From assembly GCA_011390155.1 (NCBI GenBank), contig JAABSW010000022.1, positions 1 through 35,602 of the forward strand: DNA of 35,602 nucleotides. The letters are read 5' to 3'. Made by a program: the position numbers and the translations under genes. The stretch comes from Clostridiaceae bacterium (GTDB lineage Bacteria > Bacillota > Clostridia > Peptostreptococcales > Tindalliaceae). The stretch's first letter is position 1. Each line of letters starts with the position of its first letter. Positions 1 to 6,619 of this stretch are shown here, in pieces. Under the pieces are notes generated by a model that did not search any database, was not told the origin of the DNA, and worked only from the letters and a program-made list of their open reading frames with translations.

Positions 1-99
1 TTTTGTCCGGGTATTACCAGATTCTTTATGCCGATAAGGTTCAACGATGGATAAAAATATTCTCCCAGATTTCTTGTTAGGAATCTGCTTTAAATACAT
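1..99 (-). CDS. IS1634-like (IS4 superfamily) transposase, N-terminal 33 codons only
   Basis: The minus strand opens with ATG at 99 behind a good ribosome binding site (GGGAGGTGGGG) and stays open to the window edge, giving 33 residues. The start reads MYLKQIPNKKSGR, followed by FLSIVEPYRHKESG. This K-N-K-K-x-G-R-x-F-L-S-I-V-x-x-Y-R pattern is, as I recall, typical of the N-terminus of IS1634-family DDE transposases. The catalytic core and both ends of the element lie outside or cannot be recognised, so I cannot say whether the copy is intact. The family call is from recollection of the N-terminal pattern only. Confidence 0.68.
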   Translation of the reverse strand, partial: MYLKQIPNKKSGRIFLSIVEPYRHKESGNTRTK

Positions 100-125
100 T
101 TCGACCCCACCTCCCATATAGCTCT

Positions 126-154
126 ATTATACCATACGGTAAGCAAACGGTAAA
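126..154 (-). promoter_or_regulatory. Promoter of the transposase gene
   Basis: On the minus strand a TTTACC -35 (149-154), a 17-nt spacer and a perfect TATAAT -10 (126-131) preceded by TGG (extended -10) lie about 30 nt upstream of the transposase start. The promoter points away from ribU. Confidence 0.55.
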
Positions 155-261
155 CATAAAATTACATAAAATTTGACATAAAAAATATCTCTGAACGGCT
201 GAGTTCAAAGATTACAGGGGATAACTTTATTCAGGGTGGTGTCAAACTATCGAACAAAACC

Positions 262-290
262 TTGCATGAGACGAAAAAGTAGCTTATAAT
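262..290 (+). promoter_or_regulatory. Sigma-A promoter of ribU
   Basis: TTGCAT (262-267), a 17-nt spacer and TATAAT (285-290) place the transcription start a few bases before the FMN riboswitch, as expected for a riboswitch leader. Confidence 0.8.
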
Positions 291-299
291 ATGAATATA

Positions 300-410
300 A
301 TCTTCAGGGCAGGGTGAAATTCCCGACCGGCGGTGACAGTCCGCGAATTGCGAAGGCAATTGAACTGGTGAAATTCCGGTACCGACAGTAAAGTCTGGAT
401 GGGAGAAGAT
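300..410 (+). ncRNA. FMN riboswitch (RFN element)
   Basis: The leader contains the conserved RFN blocks: CAGGGCAGGGTGAAATTCCC, GGCGGTGACAG, the TGGTGAAATTCCGGTACCGA block and GTCTGGATGGGAGAAGATGA. The closing helix P1 pairs ATCTTC (300-305) with GAAGAT (405-410). It lies between a consensus promoter and an intrinsic terminator at 444-472, upstream of a riboflavin transporter gene. FMN binding should therefore favour premature termination and lower riboflavin uptake. Only the off-state terminator is obvious; I did not model the alternative antiterminator. Confidence 0.96.
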
Positions 411-443
411 GAACCAATGATGTGTTTATCTTGTCGTGTAACG

Positions 444-472
444 GCGCCTGAAGAATCAGGCGTCTTTTTTTT
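444..472 (+). terminator. Riboswitch-controlled intrinsic terminator before ribU
   Basis: CGCCTGA (445-451) pairs with TCAGGCG (456-462) around a four-base loop, followed by a run of T to 472. It lies between the FMN aptamer and ribU and is the likely expression platform. Confidence 0.88.
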
Positions 473-504
473 GGAATAAGCTGGAGAAATCAGGAGGGAA
501 CAAA

Positions 505-1128
505 ATGGAAAAAACTGAAAAAGCTGTTGTTGCGCACAGAAGAAGTAGATTAACCACAAGACAGATTACCAAAATATCTGCCCTGGCAGTCATGGCCTTT
601 GTCTTAATGATTCTGGAAATAGGGATTCCCTTTTTCCCCGGGTTCTTAAAACTCGATTTAAGTGACCTGCCGGCATTGGTGGGTGCCTTTGCCATGGGAC
701 CCGTTGCAGGCATTTTTATTCAATTTGTAAAAGTGGTGCTCCACGGCATTTTCCGCAGCTGGTCCGGCGGTGTGGGGGAACTGGCCAACTTTATGGTGGG
801 TGTGTTTTATGTGGTGCCAGCCGCCCTTGTGTACCATTACAAAAAAGACCAGAAACATGCTGTCATTGGCATGTTGGTGGGCACCCTTTTCATGACCCTG
901 CTGGGGTCCTTCGCCAACTATTATGTACTGATTCCCATGTATTCCCGCTTTATGCCCATTGAACTGATTGTTGACATGGGTACTGTGGTAAACTCCCGGA
1001 TCGTGGACGTAAAAACCTTGGTGATTTATGGCATTGCCCCCTTCAACGTGTTTAAAGGCTTGACCATTGGGGCCTTGACCCTCTTGATTTACAAGCGGAT
1101 TTCGCCCCTGCTGAAGGAGAAACACTAA
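505..1128 (+). CDS. ribU: Riboflavin ECF transporter S component RibU
   Basis: This 207-aa integral membrane protein is the substrate-binding S component that takes up riboflavin together with the shared EcfA-EcfA'-EcfT energising module, whose genes are not in this window. The N-terminal stretch from about residue 20 (RQITKISALAVMAF, then LDLSDLPALVGAFAMGP and QFVKVVLHG) is the family hallmark, and several hydrophobic segments follow to about residue 195. Length is typical. The ATG at 505 follows AGGAGGG at ideal spacing. It is a single-gene unit controlled by the FMN riboswitch, so expression should fall when FMN is plentiful. No biosynthetic rib genes are nearby. Confidence 0.95.
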   Translation: MEKTEKAVVAHRRSRLTTRQITKISALAVMAFVLMILEIGIPFFPGFLKLDLSDLPALVGAFAMGPVAGIFIQFVKVVLHGIFRSWSGGVGELANFMVGVFYVVPAALVYHYKKDQKHAVIGMLVGTLFMTLLGSFANYYVLIPMYSRFMPIELIVDMGTVVNSRIVDVKTLVIYGIAPFNVFKGLTIGALTLLIYKRISPLLKEKH

Positions 1129-1134
1129 GACCCT

Positions 1135-1162
1135 TTGTCATTTCAAGAAAGTATGCTATACT
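1135..1162 (+). promoter_or_regulatory. Promoter of the tsaE-tsaB-rimI operon
   Basis: TTGTCA (1135-1140), a 16-nt spacer and TATACT (1157-1162) with a TGC extension form a good sigma-A promoter just after the ribU stop. It would give a leader of about 135 nt before tsaE. Confidence 0.6.
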
Positions 1163-1188
1163 GTATAAGCAAATAAAATGATGTTAAC

Positions 1189-1234
1189 AGGGCTTCTTTG
1201 GATCTGATCCAGGAAGCCCTCAAATTGGTTTTTT
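1189..1234 (+). terminator. Leader hairpin with T-run before tsaE (terminator or attenuator)
   Basis: AGGGCTTC (1189-1196) pairs with GAAGCCCT (1213-1220), and inside it TGGATC (1199-1204) pairs with GATCCA (1206-1211). A T-run starts nine bases after the stem (from about 1229), which is longer than ideal. It may end ribU transcription or attenuate the operon from the promoter at 1135. Confidence 0.5.
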
Positions 1235-1303
1235 GTTATGTAGAAGTTTAAGATTTTACAGTGAGCCTAAGTTGAATTGACCGTAAAGGGGAACCAGTAC
1301 CAA

Positions 1304-1762
1304 ATGATCTGTCGTCGTGTAGTGAAACAAAAAGAAACGGAAGCCATTGCGGTGAAGTTGGCCGCTATTTTGAAACCCGGTGATGTGATTTGCCTCTCCG
1401 GTGACCTGGGTGCAGGGAAAACCACCTTCACAAAAGCCCTGGGAAAAGCACTGGGTGTTACGGAAGACATTACCAGCCCCACCTTTAACCTGATCCAGGA
1501 ATACGAAGGAGACCTGCCACTGTACCATTTCGACGTGTACCGGATGTTGAAACCCAGTGAATTCAGAGACCTGGGTGCAGAAGAATACTTTAATGGAGAC
1601 GGTGTCTGTGTCGTTGAATGGGCCAACCTGGTGAAAGAATATTTACCGGAACGGCACATTTGGATTGAAATCAAGTGGCTGGACGCCAAACGAAGGGAAA
1701 TTTGTATTACCCCTTCCGAAACCTTTGAGTGTAATATCACAAAGGAGTTGGGAATCACGTGA
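1304..1762 (+). CDS. tsaE: tRNA t6A biosynthesis ATPase TsaE
   Basis: TsaE is the P-loop ATPase that supports the TsaB-TsaD complex in making N6-threonylcarbamoyladenosine at position 37 of ANN-decoding tRNAs. The Walker A motif GDLGAGKTT lies near residues 34-42 and is followed by the family block SPTFNLIQEY and by YHFDVYR. From the ATG at 1304 the protein is 152 aa, the usual size. An in-frame TTG at 1277 would add nine residues but has no good ribosome binding site; AAAGGGG at 1285-1291 serves the ATG, at slightly long spacing. The end overlaps tsaB by four bases, so the two are translationally coupled. The homologue in Bacillus is ydiB. Confidence 0.92.
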   Translation: MICRRVVKQKETEAIAVKLAAILKPGDVICLSGDLGAGKTTFTKALGKALGVTEDITSPTFNLIQEYEGDLPLYHFDVYRMLKPSEFRDLGAEEYFNGDGVCVVEWANLVKEYLPERHIWIEIKWLDAKRREICITPSETFECNITKELGIT

Positions 1763-2484
1763 AACTTCTCGCTGTGGAAAGCACTTCCATGGCTGCGGGT
1801 GCAGCCCTTATACAAGAAGATAAGCTGATTGGCGAAATCCGGACGAACCACAAGAAAACCCACTCGGAACAGTTACTGCCCATGATTGACCATCTGCTGC
1901 AGATGTGCGAGTGTCCTTTGTCTGAGATTGACGTGCTGGCTGTCTCTCTGGGTCCTGGTTCCTTTACCGGGATCCGCATTGGCGTGGCCACTGTGAAAGG
2001 TTTGGCCCAGGCACTCCATAAGCCTGTGGTGGGGGTGAACAGCCTGGAAGCCCTGGCCTGGCAGGCAAACGCCTTCCAGGGGCGGGTGGTTCCATTGGTG
2101 GATGCCCAGCGAAAGCTGGTGTACACAGCTGCCTACAGTTTCGATGAATCGGGTGTTGCCATTCTCCGGGAGCCGGATGTGCTTCATATACAGGAACTGT
2201 TGGCAATACTGTCCGAAACAACAGAGGATCTCTTTTTTTTGGGAGATGCCATGCCACTCCACCGGGAACTCATAAATGAAACCCTGGGTGGTCGGGCCCG
2301 TTTTGCCCTGCCTTTGCAGGCAATGCCTTCCGCCTCATCACTGGCCCAGTGCGCCATCAGAAAGGCCCTGGCAGGGGAACTCATGAGTCCGGCATCGATT
2401 CAACCCATTTACCTGCGTACCTCCCAGGCGGAAAAAGTATACCAGCAGCGGCAGTTGTTGAAGGAAATGAGGAAAAACCCATGA
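1759..2484 (+). CDS. tsaB: tRNA t6A biosynthesis protein TsaB
   Basis: TsaB is an inactive ASKHA-fold paralogue of TsaD and forms a heterodimer with it for tRNA t6A synthesis in the cytoplasm. The N-terminus KLLAVESTSMAAGAAL matches the family's ...iDTS... start, and the block LGPGSFTGIRIGVATVKGLA (about residues 69-88) is its signature. The 241-aa length is normal. The GTG start at 1759 overlaps the tsaE stop (GTGA), and its own stop overlaps the rimI ATG (ATGA), showing tight coupling of tsaE-tsaB-rimI. No zinc-binding HxxxH motif is present, which separates it from TsaD. Confidence 0.93.
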   Translation: MKLLAVESTSMAAGAALIQEDKLIGEIRTNHKKTHSEQLLPMIDHLLQMCECPLSEIDVLAVSLGPGSFTGIRIGVATVKGLAQALHKPVVGVNSLEALAWQANAFQGRVVPLVDAQRKLVYTAAYSFDESGVAILREPDVLHIQELLAILSETTEDLFFLGDAMPLHRELINETLGGRARFALPLQAMPSASSLAQCAIRKALAGELMSPASIQPIYLRTSQAEKVYQQRQLLKEMRKNP

Positions 2485-2966
2485 TTACGCAACAGGAAAT
2501 TGTGGTGCGTCCCATGACGGTGGAGGATATTTGGGCTGTGGTGGAGATTGAAAAAGAATCTTTTGCCACACCCTGGACACCCCATGCTTTCCGGCTGGAA
2601 ATGAAAAATCATCTGGCCGTGTACCGTGTGGTGGAAGTGGACGGCCGGGTGGGTGCCTATGGGGGCATGTGGCTGATTCTGGATGAAGCCCATGTGACCA
2701 ACATTGCTGTGCATCCAGATTACAGGGGTCGTCACCTGGGCAGTAAAATCATGAAAGTGCTCATGAAAGAAGCCCGGCAGCGAAAATTGCTGCGCATGAC
2801 CCTTGAAGTGCGCACACAAAACCATGTGGCCATTGCCCTTTACAAAAAACTGGGGTTTCTCATGGCTGGTATACGGCCCGGTTACTACCAGGACACCGGT
2901 GAAGACGCACTGATCATGTGGGTTGAATTTACCAATGACAGCGATGAGATGACGGAGGAATCGTGA
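2481..2966 (+). CDS. rimI: Ribosomal protein alanine N-acetyltransferase RimI-type GNAT
   Basis: This 161-aa GNAT enzyme is expected to acetylate the N-terminal alanine of a ribosomal protein (S18 in E. coli), using acetyl-CoA. The RPMTVEDIWAVVEIEKESF start and the acetyl-CoA motif VHPDYRGRHLGSKIMKVLM (about residues 74-92) are visible, followed by the NHVAIALYKKLGF motif B. The ATG at 2481 overlaps the tsaB stop and follows a GGAAATGAGG site; a longer frame from 2349 lies inside tsaB and is not used. Its place right after tsaB is the classic Firmicute arrangement. The exact substrate cannot be told from sequence. Confidence 0.9.
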   Translation: MITQQEIVVRPMTVEDIWAVVEIEKESFATPWTPHAFRLEMKNHLAVYRVVEVDGRVGAYGGMWLILDEAHVTNIAVHPDYRGRHLGSKIMKVLMKEARQRKLLRMTLEVRTQNHVAIALYKKLGFLMAGIRPGYYQDTGEDALIMWVEFTNDSDEMTEES

Positions 2967-3108
2967 TACGGACAGTGTCACCCGGACCTTCGTTTTTTTT
3001 CGGCAAATTATTCAATGCAATGTATAAAACCAAAAAAGTTTTCATCTCTTCAGACTTTTTAAAACCGTTACCGTCGTATAGGGTAGTGCAAGAGTTGAGG
3101 TGGTTTTC

Positions 3109-3684
3109 GTGGCGTTGTCAGATGCTCAAATTGTGGAGAACATACTTCGGGGGGATGCTTCCGGTTTTCAGGAACTGGTAACCCGCTATCAAAAGCCGGT
3201 GTTCGGGGTTTGTTACCGAATGATGCGCCAGCGGGAAGAAGCGGAGGACCTGTCACAGGAAGTTTTCATCAAGGCGTATCGTTATCTGCGACAATACAAT
3301 CATGAACACAAATTTTCTTCGTGGATCCTTAAAATTGCCACCAATACCTGTATTGACGCCATCCGAAAAAAACGGGTGGACACCATGCCCCTGGATGAAG
3401 AAATCAAGACAAACCAGGAGGATGTCAGTGCAGAAAAGGCTTTTTTACAACAGGAAGCCCACCGGGAGATTGAATCGGCCATTGAGGCCTTGCCACCGGA
3501 TTATCGGATGGTGGTGTTGTTGTACCATCACCAGGGCCAGAGCTACCAACAAATTGCAGACAACCTGGACATTCCCATGTCAATGGTAAAAAACAGGTTG
3601 TTCAGAGCCCGAAAACTTTTGAAAGAATCGCTGAAAAAATTGAAGGAGGAGACCCTATGGACTGCCGAACAAGTTCAGAAATGA
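3109..3684 (+). CDS. ECF (sigma-70 family) RNA polymerase sigma factor, SigW-like
   Basis: The 191-aa protein has the two-domain ECF layout. Region 2 spans about residues 13-80 and includes the core-binding block EEAEDLSQEVFIKAYRYL and the -10-reading helix RIATNTCID-like segment KIATNTCIDAIRKKR. Region 4 (about residues 125-180) includes ALPPDYRMVVLLYHHQG and a helix-turn-helix SYQQIADNLDIPMSMVKNRL. I chose GTG at 3109, which has GAGG eight bases upstream; GTG at 3100 overlaps that site. The stop lies 28 bases inside the anti-sigma gene, which supports a regulatory pair. A CGTATA at 3075-3080 after an A/T-rich stretch might be an autoregulated ECF promoter, but the -35 is poor. Confidence 0.92.
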   Translation: MALSDAQIVENILRGDASGFQELVTRYQKPVFGVCYRMMRQREEAEDLSQEVFIKAYRYLRQYNHEHKFSSWILKIATNTCIDAIRKKRVDTMPLDEEIKTNQEDVSAEKAFLQQEAHREIESAIEALPPDYRMVVLLYHHQGQSYQQIADNLDIPMSMVKNRLFRARKLLKESLKKLKEETLWTAEQVQK

Positions 3685-4244
3685 TGATGAAATGGATGGA
3701 CGGTCCACTGGCTGAAACAGAAGAACAACAATGGATGAAACATTTGGCACAATGTGAAGCCTGTCGACAGGAATATGAAGAATGGAAACAAATAAAACAT
3801 GCACTGGCTCATTTGCCCCAGCTTTCACCGGGTGAAGGGTTTGAACACCGGGTGATGGCGGCCATTGATCCCGACTTGTACAAGGCGGCACAGCCCGCCA
3901 GCCGTCAGCGTAAATGGGGTCACATACTGGTGTGGACCGGGGCCCTGGGTTTGGCAGGTATTCTGGTGACAGAAACGGCCAACCTGATGCGTCAGGTCGT
4001 CCAAAACTGGTTGCAGGGCAGCGAAACGTACCAGGCCCTGACCATGGTGTATGAACGTCTGGTGGTGAGAGGCCTGCTTAACTTCCTGTTGCCCCAAAAG
4101 GGTTTACTGGAATGGTTGGGACGTTTTGAAGGGATCGCTGAATGGTGGACTTTCCTTGGAACATTGAATTTAATCATGCTGCTGGTGCTTATCAAACTAT
4201 CCCTGGATCGTTTGCTGGCAGGGGGAAGGAGAGAAGTGCATTGA
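3657..4244 (+). CDS. Zinc-finger anti-sigma factor, membrane bound
   Basis: The N-terminus carries the anti-sigma zinc motif H29-x3-C33-x2-C36 (HLAQCEAC), which binds and holds the ECF sigma factor. Two hydrophobic segments follow, at about residues 88-108 and 165-186, so the protein is anchored in the membrane with the zinc domain in the cytoplasm. It is 195 aa. The ATG at 3657 follows GGAGGAGA and overlaps the end of the sigma gene by 28 bases. The gene in turn overlaps the downstream membrane-protein gene by four bases. The signal that releases the sigma factor is unknown; regulated proteolysis is the usual route in this family. Confidence 0.9.
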   Translation: MDCRTSSEMMMKWMDGPLAETEEQQWMKHLAQCEACRQEYEEWKQIKHALAHLPQLSPGEGFEHRVMAAIDPDLYKAAQPASRQRKWGHILVWTGALGLAGILVTETANLMRQVVQNWLQGSETYQALTMVYERLVVRGLLNFLLPQKGLLEWLGRFEGIAEWWTFLGTLNLIMLLVLIKLSLDRLLAGGRREVH

Positions 4245-5212
4245 ACAGAAAAAGAATGACGTTTATGATTCTCATTGTACTGTTCCTTGTTTTACCGGTA
4301 ACAGCCAGTGCGACGACACAGCTGAGAGGGCAGATTGTACAGTTTGGAAACCCTGTGGTGGTGGAAGCGGATGAGGTTATACAGGGTGATGTGGTGAGTT
4401 TCTTTGGCCATTCCACCATCAGGGGCAGGGTGGAAGGAGATGTGGTGGGCATTTTCAGCCCCATCAATGTCACCGGTGGTGAAGTGACAGGTGACACAGT
4501 GGCGGTTTTCGGTCCTGTCTCTCTGGAGCAGGCCGCCCTGGGCAGAGATGCCATCTCTATTTTTGGTGGCTTGTCAGCGGGAGAGGGCACCAGCATTGAC
4601 GGCAGCGCCATTGCTGTCATGGGCAGCGGCCTTGACGTAAGAGAAGCTGCCATTGCAGGTGACCGTATCGATGTAGCCGGTTTTCTGCCAGGCAACATCA
4701 GCGGGTTTACCGTGTTAGGCTTACTCTTCGCCGGTTTTATGGTCTTAAAACATGTAACCGCCTTTGTCATGGGGGTGCTGGCCATTGTCATTTTCCCCGA
4801 CCGGTTTGAACGCATGGCAGAACATTCCTTCGAAGACATCGGCCGCAAAACCATGATCGGTTTACTGGTTAACCTGGGGGTCTTTGTGCTCATTGTGATC
4901 CTGGCTGTCACCGTGGTGGGGGCCATGCTCATACCCCTGGTGTTCCCTGCCTTTATGTTGCTGGAATTTGCCGGCAACACCACCATGAAAATGGCCTTTG
5001 GCAGAAAAATTGCCGACGGCATGGGGCATAAGTGGGGTTCCATCCTGGAACTTTTCGTGGGCACATTGTTGTTTCTCTTGTTGGACATCACCCTTGTTGG
5101 AAAATTGTTCACCTTCATCTTTAAGCTCATGGGCATAGGCATGGTGGTGGAAAGCAGACTGGGAGACCAACTGCCCCGTCAGACACAGGGAGGACTGGGG
5201 AATGAAGCCTAA
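4241..5212 (+). CDS. Membrane protein with bactofilin-like beta-repeat ectodomain
   Basis: Starting from TTG at 4241 (overlapping the anti-sigma stop, with GGAGAG upstream) the product is 323 aa. An ATG at 4256 is an alternative start. A signal-type hydrophobic stretch (about residues 8-23) is followed by a glycine- and valine-rich region, about residues 28-155, with short repeats such as EVIQGDVVSFFG, RGRVEGDVVGIFS and EVTGDTVAVFG. These resemble the right-handed beta-helix repeats of bactofilin/polymer-forming proteins. The C-terminal half has about four hydrophobic segments. Coupling to the ECF sigma/anti-sigma pair suggests a cell-envelope stress role. Function is not known to me. Confidence 0.72.
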   Translation: MNRKRMTFMILIVLFLVLPVTASATTQLRGQIVQFGNPVVVEADEVIQGDVVSFFGHSTIRGRVEGDVVGIFSPINVTGGEVTGDTVAVFGPVSLEQAALGRDAISIFGGLSAGEGTSIDGSAIAVMGSGLDVREAAIAGDRIDVAGFLPGNISGFTVLGLLFAGFMVLKHVTAFVMGVLAIVIFPDRFERMAEHSFEDIGRKTMIGLLVNLGVFVLIVILAVTVVGAMLIPLVFPAFMLLEFAGNTTMKMAFGRKIADGMGHKWGSILELFVGTLLFLLLDITLVGKLFTFIFKLMGIGMVVESRLGDQLPRQTQGGLGNEA

Positions 5213-6287
5213 ACCAATGAACAAACCATCCAGTGGATGGCTTACCCTGGGCATTGAAACCAGTTGTGACGAAACAGCCGTCAGTGTGGTGGAAGACGGT
5301 CGGAAGGTGCTTTCCAGTGTCGTGGCCTCACAGATTCCTGAACACCAGAAATTTGGTGGTGTGGTACCGGAAGTCGCTTCACGACAGCATGTGGAAACCA
5401 TCACCCAGGTCATCGACCAGGCGCTGGTGGAGGCAGGGAAAACACTGGCAGACATCCAGCAGGTGGCTGTTACCTATGGGCCTGGCCTGGTGGGAGCTTT
5501 ACTGGTGGGCGTGGCAGCGGGTAAAGCCCTGGCCTATGGCAGGGACCTTCCTCTCAATGGTGTAAACCATATTGAAGGGCATTTGTACGCTAATTTTATC
5601 CAGAGTCCTGAACTTGAACCGCCCCTTTTGGCACTCATTGTTTCAGGTGGACATACGCATTTGGTGAAAATGACGGATTATGGTGAGTATGAAGTGTTGG
5701 GAAAAACCCGGGATGATGCGGCAGGAGAAGCCTTTGACAAGGTGGCCCGGGTGTTGGAACTGGGATATCCGGGAGGGCCTTTCATCGACGAAGCAGCTAA
5801 AAAAGGCAACCCCCGTGCAGTTGATTTTCCCAGGGCTATTCAGGAAGAAAACAACTGGAATTTCAGCTTCAGCGGGTTAAAATCCGCTGTGCTGAACCAT
5901 ATTAATACAGAAAAAATGAAAGGTCAACCACTGCAGGTCAATGACGTGGCCGCCAGTTTTCAACAGGCAGTGGTGGATGTGCTGGTGGATAAAACCATTG
6001 ATTGTGCAGTCAACCAGGGGATGAAACAGGTGGTGCTGTCTGGCGGTGTGGCAGCCAACAGCCAACTTCGGGAGGCCCTGGGCCATGCTTGCAAGTTAAG
6101 AAATATTTCCTTTCATGTGCCGGATTTATCCCTCTGCACTGACAATGGGGCCATGATTGCCTGTGTGGGCTACTATGATTATTGTTTGGGCTTACGATCC
6201 CGCTGGAACCTGAATGCAGTGGCCAGTCTGGTGATTGGAGAACGACAGGAAAAGTGGTTTTACCCTGTTTATGAAGAGTTAACATAA
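5202..6287 (+). CDS. tsaD: tRNA N6-adenosine threonylcarbamoyltransferase TsaD
   Basis: TsaD transfers the threonylcarbamoyl group from TC-AMP to A37 of tRNA, completing t6A. The ASKHA fold starts LGIETSCDETAVSVVEDG (about residues 16-33). The metal-binding histidines H123 and H127 are in VNHIEGHLYA, and VSGGHTHL and the C-terminal LSGGVAANSQLRE block are also present. At 361 aa it is slightly long because of an N-terminal extension. ATG 5202 has GGGAGG eight bases upstream and overlaps the preceding gene; ATG 5217 is possible. It is separated from tsaE-tsaB-rimI by the ECF module, yet appears to be read in the same direction as a distal member. Confidence 0.96.
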   Translation: MKPKPMNKPSSGWLTLGIETSCDETAVSVVEDGRKVLSSVVASQIPEHQKFGGVVPEVASRQHVETITQVIDQALVEAGKTLADIQQVAVTYGPGLVGALLVGVAAGKALAYGRDLPLNGVNHIEGHLYANFIQSPELEPPLLALIVSGGHTHLVKMTDYGEYEVLGKTRDDAAGEAFDKVARVLELGYPGGPFIDEAAKKGNPRAVDFPRAIQEENNWNFSFSGLKSAVLNHINTEKMKGQPLQVNDVAASFQQAVVDVLVDKTIDCAVNQGMKQVVLSGGVAANSQLREALGHACKLRNISFHVPDLSLCTDNGAMIACVGYYDYCLGLRSRWNLNAVASLVIGERQEKWFYPVYEELT

Positions 6288-6307
6288 AATTGATTGCTGT
6301 GTTCTGG

Positions 6308-6341
6308 GCAGGTGACACCATCCGGTGATTACCTGCTTTTT
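6308..6341 (+). terminator. Intrinsic terminator after tsaD
   Basis: GCAGGT (6308-6313) pairs with ACCTGC (6331-6336), with an inner CACC-GGTG pairing, then TTTTT to 6341. Confidence 0.8.
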
Positions 6342-6465
6342 ATATGTAATGGTAGGTAAAGTAATCATTATTGAAAAGTGTGAGAGTAACCCTTATTATT
6401 TGAGAATCGTTCATAACTGCACAGGTTGTTTTTTCCGGGAGGACACAAAGTCAGGTGTGCAGAAA

Positions 6466-6556
6466 TGTGGAAACTGTGGATAACTATGAAAACAGGGTGT
6501 ATGAACAGGTGAGATTGTGGATAACTTTGTGGAAAACATAATAAATCTGTGGATGA
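6466..6556 (+). promoter_or_regulatory. Cluster of five DnaA-box-like sites
   Basis: Five nonamers in the same orientation match the DnaA box (TGTGGATAA, complement of TTATCCACA): 6466-6474 TGTGGAAAC, 6475-6483 TGTGGATAA (perfect), 6516-6524 TGTGGATAA (perfect), 6528-6536 TGTGGAAAA and 6548-6556 TGTGGATGA. They fill the gap between tsaD and the convergent ABC-F gene, where no promoter is required. From memory, Bacillus subtilis has a DnaA-box cluster in the equivalent gcp-ydiF gap. Confidence 0.75.
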
Positions 6557-6558
6557 AA

Positions 6559-6607
6559 AATGACACTCTTCTGTCATCATCATGACAGAAAAATGTCATT
6601 CTCTTTT
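6559..6607. terminator. Bidirectional terminator between tsaD and the ABC-F gene
   Basis: A 19-bp imperfect stem with two mismatches runs from AATGACA (6559-6565) through CTGTCAT (6571-6577), a CATC loop and ATGACAG (6582-6588), to TGTCATT (6594-6600). T-runs follow on the plus strand (6604-6609) and, read on the minus strand, just beyond 6559. It should end the minus-strand ABC-F transcript. Confidence 0.82.
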
Positions 6608-6619
6608 TTGTTAACATAA

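Noticed and set aside
2349-2480. N-terminal extension of RimI
   Set aside because: It lies inside tsaB, and the ATG at 2481 overlaps the tsaB stop in the usual way and matches the family start.
3050-3080. ECF-type autoregulated promoter before the sigma gene
   Set aside because: CGTATA is present, but the -35 does not match well and spacing is off; kept only as a remark.
4192-5142. 316-aa antisense frame over the beta-repeat membrane protein
   Set aside because: Low-complexity Ser/Thr/Met-rich shadow of a real gene.
6361-6556. Chromosomal origin of replication
   Set aside because: DnaA boxes are present but dnaA, dnaN and other origin genes are absent; a satellite DnaA-box cluster fits better.
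6368-6617. Minus-strand frames of about 70 aa in the DnaA-box region
   Set aside because: They read through the terminator stem and the repeated DnaA boxes and have no family resemblance.
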